Shown here: one piece after another, positions 7,102-9,741 of the stretch
Layout of the letters: each line of letters starts with the position of its first letter
Position numbering within the stretch: position 1 is the first letter of the stretch
Assembly: GCA_937891085.1 (NCBI GenBank)
Contig: CALAEY010000105.1
Span: 1-9,741, forward strand
DNA length: 9,741 nucleotides
Direction of reading: 5' to 3'
Origin: an uncultured Prevotellaceae bacterium
GTDB taxonomy: Bacteria; Bacteroidota; Bacteroidia; Bacteroidales; Bacteroidaceae
Program-made: the position numbers and the translations under genes
Notes under the pieces: model-generated
Told to the model about the DNA's origin: nothing
Databases searched by the model: none
The model's input: only the letters and a program-made list of their open reading frames with translations

Positions 7102-8276
7102 GCTTTGCGATAACTCAAAACGATATTGCTAATAGACCTTACTAACAAAATCAAGGCCAAAGGTACTATTTCTATCGGAAATTTTTGCGGAATCAGTGCC
7201 CAAAACGCTAAAAAAAGCAAGATGACCACAGCATTTGCCACCAAATAGGGACTTCTCTGCAAGTTTTTCACCCGTTTCACGATGTGGTATAGGAAAACCA
7301 GATGCAGCGGATGCAGCAACAAGAGCAGGTAGTTAGGACTCACGGCAGGGTGCTCCGAGAATATCACCATGGAGGCGATGATACAGCCTGCGATACCTGC
7401 CACGAAGAACAGCAGCAGATCCAGTCCCCACAGGCTTCTGCCCTGCTTGATGCCCCATGCGGTGAGGGCTGCCACGATGATGAACAGCAGCAAGAATACC
7501 CGCATGGGGGTTAGTGGAGTAGGGGCAGGCCAATCGCTCTCATCCTGCGGAGTGATCTCCAGCTCCTCCGCTATAAGTCCGTTGCTTCTCCCTTGTAAGT
7601 CCGCTTTCTGAGCCGTGCGGAAGTAGTCCTCTAAATAAAAAGGTACGAACATGGAGGCACGGCGAGAGACAGGCTTGTCGGCCTCACTGCCCAGCAGCAG
7701 GTCGATACCGAAGCGCGACCACGGCTGTTTTCCTGTATATTCGTGTACCAATCCGCGGTAAGTCAGGGCTTTCTGCGGGGTGTCCATATCCTCTGTATAG
7801 CGCACTGCTCCGTCGATGGCACGTTCTATCATGTCACGTGGACGGGTGGCACAGTTGTCATAGAAATAATTATAACGGTATATGCGGTTTTCTGGCAGGT
7901 AATTCTTCTCCAGGGCAGCCACCAGTTGCAGCTTCTCCTGCTCCGTGAGGTTCAGCACCTGCTCATGCACGAAGCGCCCCTGCATTTGGTAGTTCCATAC
8001 GAAGTCATCGTAATACTGCACCCCCAGTTGGTAGTCTGTCTGTCCCAGGCAGAAGCGCATCACGAAGTTCGGAGTGTTGAACGAGAAAATGCCATAGTTG
8101 AATACATAATCCACCCCTGTTGCCTCGTTCTTCACCCGTATCGCCGAGTGCCCGAAGAGGTTATACACTTCCTGCCCAGGGCCACACGTCAGCAGGCTCA
8201 CCGTCAGGCTATCCGTCTGTGCCTTCATAGAAAGCACGGAGAGGCAGGTTAGCAATATGATCAGAAATCTTTTCAT
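7098..8276 (-). CDS. lnb: DUF4105/Lnb-type membrane protein, candidate lipoprotein N-acyltransferase
   Basis: A 392-residue protein with a signal peptide (MKRFLIILLTCLSVLSMKAQ), a periplasmic DUF4105 domain (about 22-240) and about five C-terminal membrane segments (near 258-274, 283-306, 315-333, 343-365, 369-388). The domain shows the family's likely catalytic residues: His43 in LFGHSAIR and Cys142 in YDNCATRPRDM, resembling a thiol-based transferase or hydrolase. DUF4105 is now called the Lnb N-terminal periplasmic domain, after a lipoprotein N-acyltransferase of Bacteroides that adds the third acyl chain to diacylated lipoproteins where Lnt is absent. The architecture fits that role, but the assignment is from recollection of the family. 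It overlaps the downstream phosphatase-like gene by four bases. A strong promoter sits so close to the ATG that the mRNA is probably leaderless. The start is supported by the signal peptide. The domain call is firm; the precise reaction is less so. Confidence 0.78.
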   Translation of the reverse strand: MKRFLIILLTCLSVLSMKAQTDSLTVSLLTCGPGQEVYNLFGHSAIRVKNEATGVDYVFNYGIFSFNTPNFVMRFCLGQTDYQLGVQYYDDFVWNYQMQGRFVHEQVLNLTEQEKLQLVAALEKNYLPENRIYRYNYFYDNCATRPRDMIERAIDGAVRYTEDMDTPQKALTYRGLVHEYTGKQPWSRFGIDLLLGSEADKPVSRRASMFVPFYLEDYFRTAQKADLQGRSNGLIAEELEITPQDESDWPAPTPLTPMRVFLLLFIIVAALTAWGIKQGRSLWGLDLLLFFVAGIAGCIIASMVIFSEHPAVSPNYLLLLLHPLHLVFLYHIVKRVKNLQRSPYLVANAVVILLFLAFWALIPQKFPIEIVPLALILLVRSISNIVLSYRKA

Positions 8277-8283
8277 TGAGGTG

Positions 8284-8312
8284 CAAAGGTACTTCCTTTA
8301 AGCGTCAGCAAA
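8284..8312 (-). promoter_or_regulatory. Promoter of the DUF4105/phosphatase operon, inside the luxS end
   Basis: On the minus strand TTTG (8312-8309) is followed 17 bases later by TACCTTTG (8291-8284), matching the Bacteroidota -33/-7 pattern. The -33 part lies within the last codons of luxS. Only seven bases separate the -7 element from the ATG at 8276, so transcription should begin within a few bases of the start codon, giving a leaderless or almost leaderless mRNA. Confidence 0.65.
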
Positions 8313-8792
8313 GACTTTGCCGTCTTCCAATGTTATCTGGAGCTTCGTGTATTCACAGTGGAAATCATTCTTCAGTCGATCCAAGTAGCGTCTGCACTCC
8401 CACTTGCACATAGGCAGGTCGTGTAGCAGATAGTTACCGCAAGCCTCTGGACGCGTGGCAGGTACCTCCTCTTGAGTCAGTATCCATTCCAAGCATTCAA
8501 TGGTCAAACTGCGCATATCCTCTACACTGTAATTCCCAGTCATGATGATATACATACCCGTCAGACACCCCATCGGCCCTACATACACCACATCCTCCTT
8601 GGCCTGTGAATTGCGGAACCATGTAGCCATGAGATGTTCTATGCTATGTATGGCAGCAGGAGCTATTGCAGGTTCCTTATTAGGCTCTGTGATGCGCAGG
8701 TCAAAAGTGGTGAAACCTTTGTCTTCACGAGAGACATAGATACCAGGTTTCAGCTGGGTATGGTCGATGGTAAAACTTTGTATGACTTCCAT
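8298..8792 (-). CDS. luxS: S-ribosylhomocysteine lyase LuxS
   Basis: LuxS cleaves S-ribosylhomocysteine to homocysteine and DPD, the precursor of autoinducer 2, as part of the activated methyl cycle in the cytoplasm. At 164 residues it has normal family length. The metal site is complete: H49 and H53 in the HSIEH motif (E52 is the catalytic acid) and C118 in EACGNYLLHDL. The catalytic cysteine is C76 in GPMGCLTGMY. The N-terminal SFTIDHTQLKPGIYV and FDLRITEPN are also typical. ATG at 8792 is the natural family start, with AAGGA about ten bases before it. The partner enzyme Pfs/MtnN is not in this window. luxS begins 44 bases after the stop of the small protein gene, on the same strand, with only a weak promoter-like match between them (TACATCTG, 8828-8821), so it may be cotranscribed with the toxin-like pair. 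All active-site residues are intact. Confidence 0.97.
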   Translation of the reverse strand: MEVIQSFTIDHTQLKPGIYVSREDKGFTTFDLRITEPNKEPAIAPAAIHSIEHLMATWFRNSQAKEDVVYVGPMGCLTGMYIIMTGNYSVEDMRSLTIECLEWILTQEEVPATRPEACGNYLLHDLPMCKWECRRYLDRLKNDFHCEYTKLQITLEDGKVFADA

Positions 8793-8836
8793 TATCGTTT
8801 ATTCCTTATATACTTATAATCAGATGTAAAGCTCTA

Positions 8837-9022
8837 TTAATCCTGAAAAATCTTATACTCATTGATGATTTGTTGTGCAGGAATATGCTCAATAGTCCTG
8901 CCGTCACGACTGATGACCACAGTCTGTCCTCTCAGAGCCTTTTCCTTCAACATTCGTTTTTCAGCCAATGCAAGACCGCGAGTAACCTTCTCTGTAAATT
9001 CTTGGATTTCTTTATCTGACAT
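8837..9022 (-). CDS. Small protein paired with zeta-like kinase, candidate antitoxin
   Basis: A 61-residue protein whose ATG at 9022 lies inside the end of the upstream kinase gene (11-base overlap, ATGTCAGATAA holding both start and stop). The N-terminal half (EIQEFTEKVTRGLALAEKRMLKEKALRG) is charged and should be helical; the second half, TVVISRDGRTIEHIPAQQI, looks like a short beta hairpin. I recall small proteins of this pattern encoded directly next to zeta-like P-loop kinases in other bacteria, often unnamed. The tight coupling suggests an antitoxin or regulatory partner. It is not similar to the classic epsilon antitoxin, which is usually encoded before zeta; here the small gene comes second. 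No Shine-Dalgarno is visible, consistent with translational coupling. The gene is likely real; the antitoxin role is inferred from context. Confidence 0.75.
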   Translation of the reverse strand: MSDKEIQEFTEKVTRGLALAEKRMLKEKALRGQTVVISRDGRTIEHIPAQQIINEYKIFQD

Positions 9023-9587
9023 AATCTTTTATTTGATTAAAAACGTGTTCAACATCTATTCTTGTCTCTATATCTTTTCCTCCACTTGCTATCTGACAAC
9101 GTGGAGAAACACTATTGTCAAAAATCATCCAGTAATCCACTTCTTCCATGTAGAGCTTAAAAAGATTCTGTATACCAGAGACATATCTGCGCCTGACGAC
9201 ATGCTCAGGTATATTATGCCCCCCATTCATTACCCGTTCTGCTATACGTTGTAATGCCAATTCTGGAGAACTCAGCCAAAAGAAAAGCAGATTTACCTTA
9301 TATCCCTTATTATGAGCACGTCTTACAAGGTTTATGTGCGATTTTGTAGACAATGTCGTTTCAATTGAGAAAGATTCTTCTTTGTTTAGCAATTCATTGA
9401 TGCGATAAAGCATCAACTTCCCAGCTTCAATTGCCATACTCTCAGGATTGAAAGGTGATAACCCATGGGCAATTTCATCTGCATTCACAAATTCCTTGCA
9501 TTCAAGGATTTCGGGAAGTACGGTATATGAAGCCGTTGTTTTGCCTGCTCCATTACAGCCGCTAATGATATATAGACTTTTGCTCAT
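9012..9587 (-). CDS. Zeta-toxin-like P-loop kinase
   Basis: A 191-residue cytoplasmic P-loop protein of the zeta toxin/UDP-N-acetylglucosamine kinase-like group. Visible motifs: Walker A GCNGAGKTT (10-18); FVNADEIAHGLSP with Asp37 where zeta kinases place a catalytic Asp; SIETTLS (74-80), the substrate-side strand; LSSPELALQRIAERVMNGGHNIPEHVVRRRY (105-135), the arginine-rich lid segment; and IFDNS (155-159). True zeta toxins phosphorylate UDP-activated sugars and block wall synthesis; many relatives with this GGHNIPE signature are annotated only as zeta-family or AAA ATPases and their substrates are unknown. The start at 9587 is fixed by the P-loop ten residues in. Sampled stretches of the gene (35-37% GC in two 60-base lines) are much more AT-rich than secA (57-65% in two lines), suggesting a different origin. 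A well-formed promoter stands directly before it. Family assignment is firm; toxicity is not shown. Confidence 0.88.
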   Translation of the reverse strand: MSKSLYIISGCNGAGKTTASYTVLPEILECKEFVNADEIAHGLSPFNPESMAIEAGKLMLYRINELLNKEESFSIETTLSTKSHINLVRRAHNKGYKVNLLFFWLSSPELALQRIAERVMNGGHNIPEHVVRRRYVSGIQNLFKLYMEEVDYWMIFDNSVSPRCQIASGGKDIETRIDVEHVFNQIKDYVR

Positions 9588-9595
9588 ATCGACTG

Positions 9596-9626
9596 CAAAT
9601 ATAATCTGAATATTTTAGAAAGACAA
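9596..9626 (-). promoter_or_regulatory. Promoter of the zeta-like kinase gene
   Basis: On the minus strand TTG (9626-9624) is followed after 20 bases by TATATTTG (9603-9596), an excellent fit to the Bacteroidota -33/-7 pattern. The -7 element ends eight bases before the ATG at 9587, so the transcript should start within a few bases of the start codon and have essentially no leader. The rest of the right end of the window (9627-9741) holds no gene that I can support; it contains a ten-base palindrome TGAATATTCA at 9704-9713. Confidence 0.7.
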
Positions 9627-9741
9627 GCCCAAATCTTCTTAATTTCATGCTATTATTCGTCCAACCCCATATCTGCGAAGTAATCCTACTGAACTTTCGC
9701 AAGTGAATATTCATTCATCAAGCGACTAATTTATACATTTG

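Overview
The window looks like chromosomal DNA from a member of the Bacteroidales, most likely a Prevotellaceae-type organism. The order rests on a long SecA with a C-terminal zinc tail, a DUF6340-type lipoprotein, a DUF4105/Lnb-type membrane protein, and promoter elements of the Bacteroidota form TAnnTTTG. The family is inference from overall feel. All seven genes I accept lie on the minus strand, so the window reads functionally from right to left.

Layout in the direction of transcription. At 9587-8837 an AT-rich zeta-toxin-like P-loop kinase is followed, with an 11-base overlap, by a 61-residue protein; together they look like a toxin-antitoxin pair with the toxin first. luxS (8792-8298) follows 44 bases later. 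A good promoter inside the 3' end of luxS drives a two-gene operon: a candidate lipoprotein N-acyltransferase (DUF4105 domain plus about five membrane segments, 8276-7098), joined by an ATGA overlap to a secreted PafA-like phosphatase homologue (7101-5536) that has lost several expected metal ligands. A second promoter precedes secA (5448-2056). Behind secA come a lipoprotein gene (1987-800) and a small acidic protein of unknown function (768-322), probably in the same transcript. The final 321 bases carry no gene but are rich in inverted repeats.

Common thread: SecA exports precursors, the DUF4105 protein probably acylates exported lipoproteins, and the gene behind secA encodes a lipoprotein, so much of the window concerns the cell envelope. 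luxS (methyl-cycle detoxification and AI-2) and the kinase/small-protein pair appear to be separate business.

Most worth a second look: (i) a pair of inverted arrays of an 8-base repeat between secA and the lipoprotein gene, one of which encodes the hydrophobic part of the lipoprotein signal peptide; (ii) the apparently catalytically dead phosphatase coupled to the acyltransferase candidate; (iii) two promoters so close to their start codons that the mRNAs should be leaderless; (iv) the toxin-first pair next to luxS; (v) the TGACTGA repeats and a strong hairpin at the left end.
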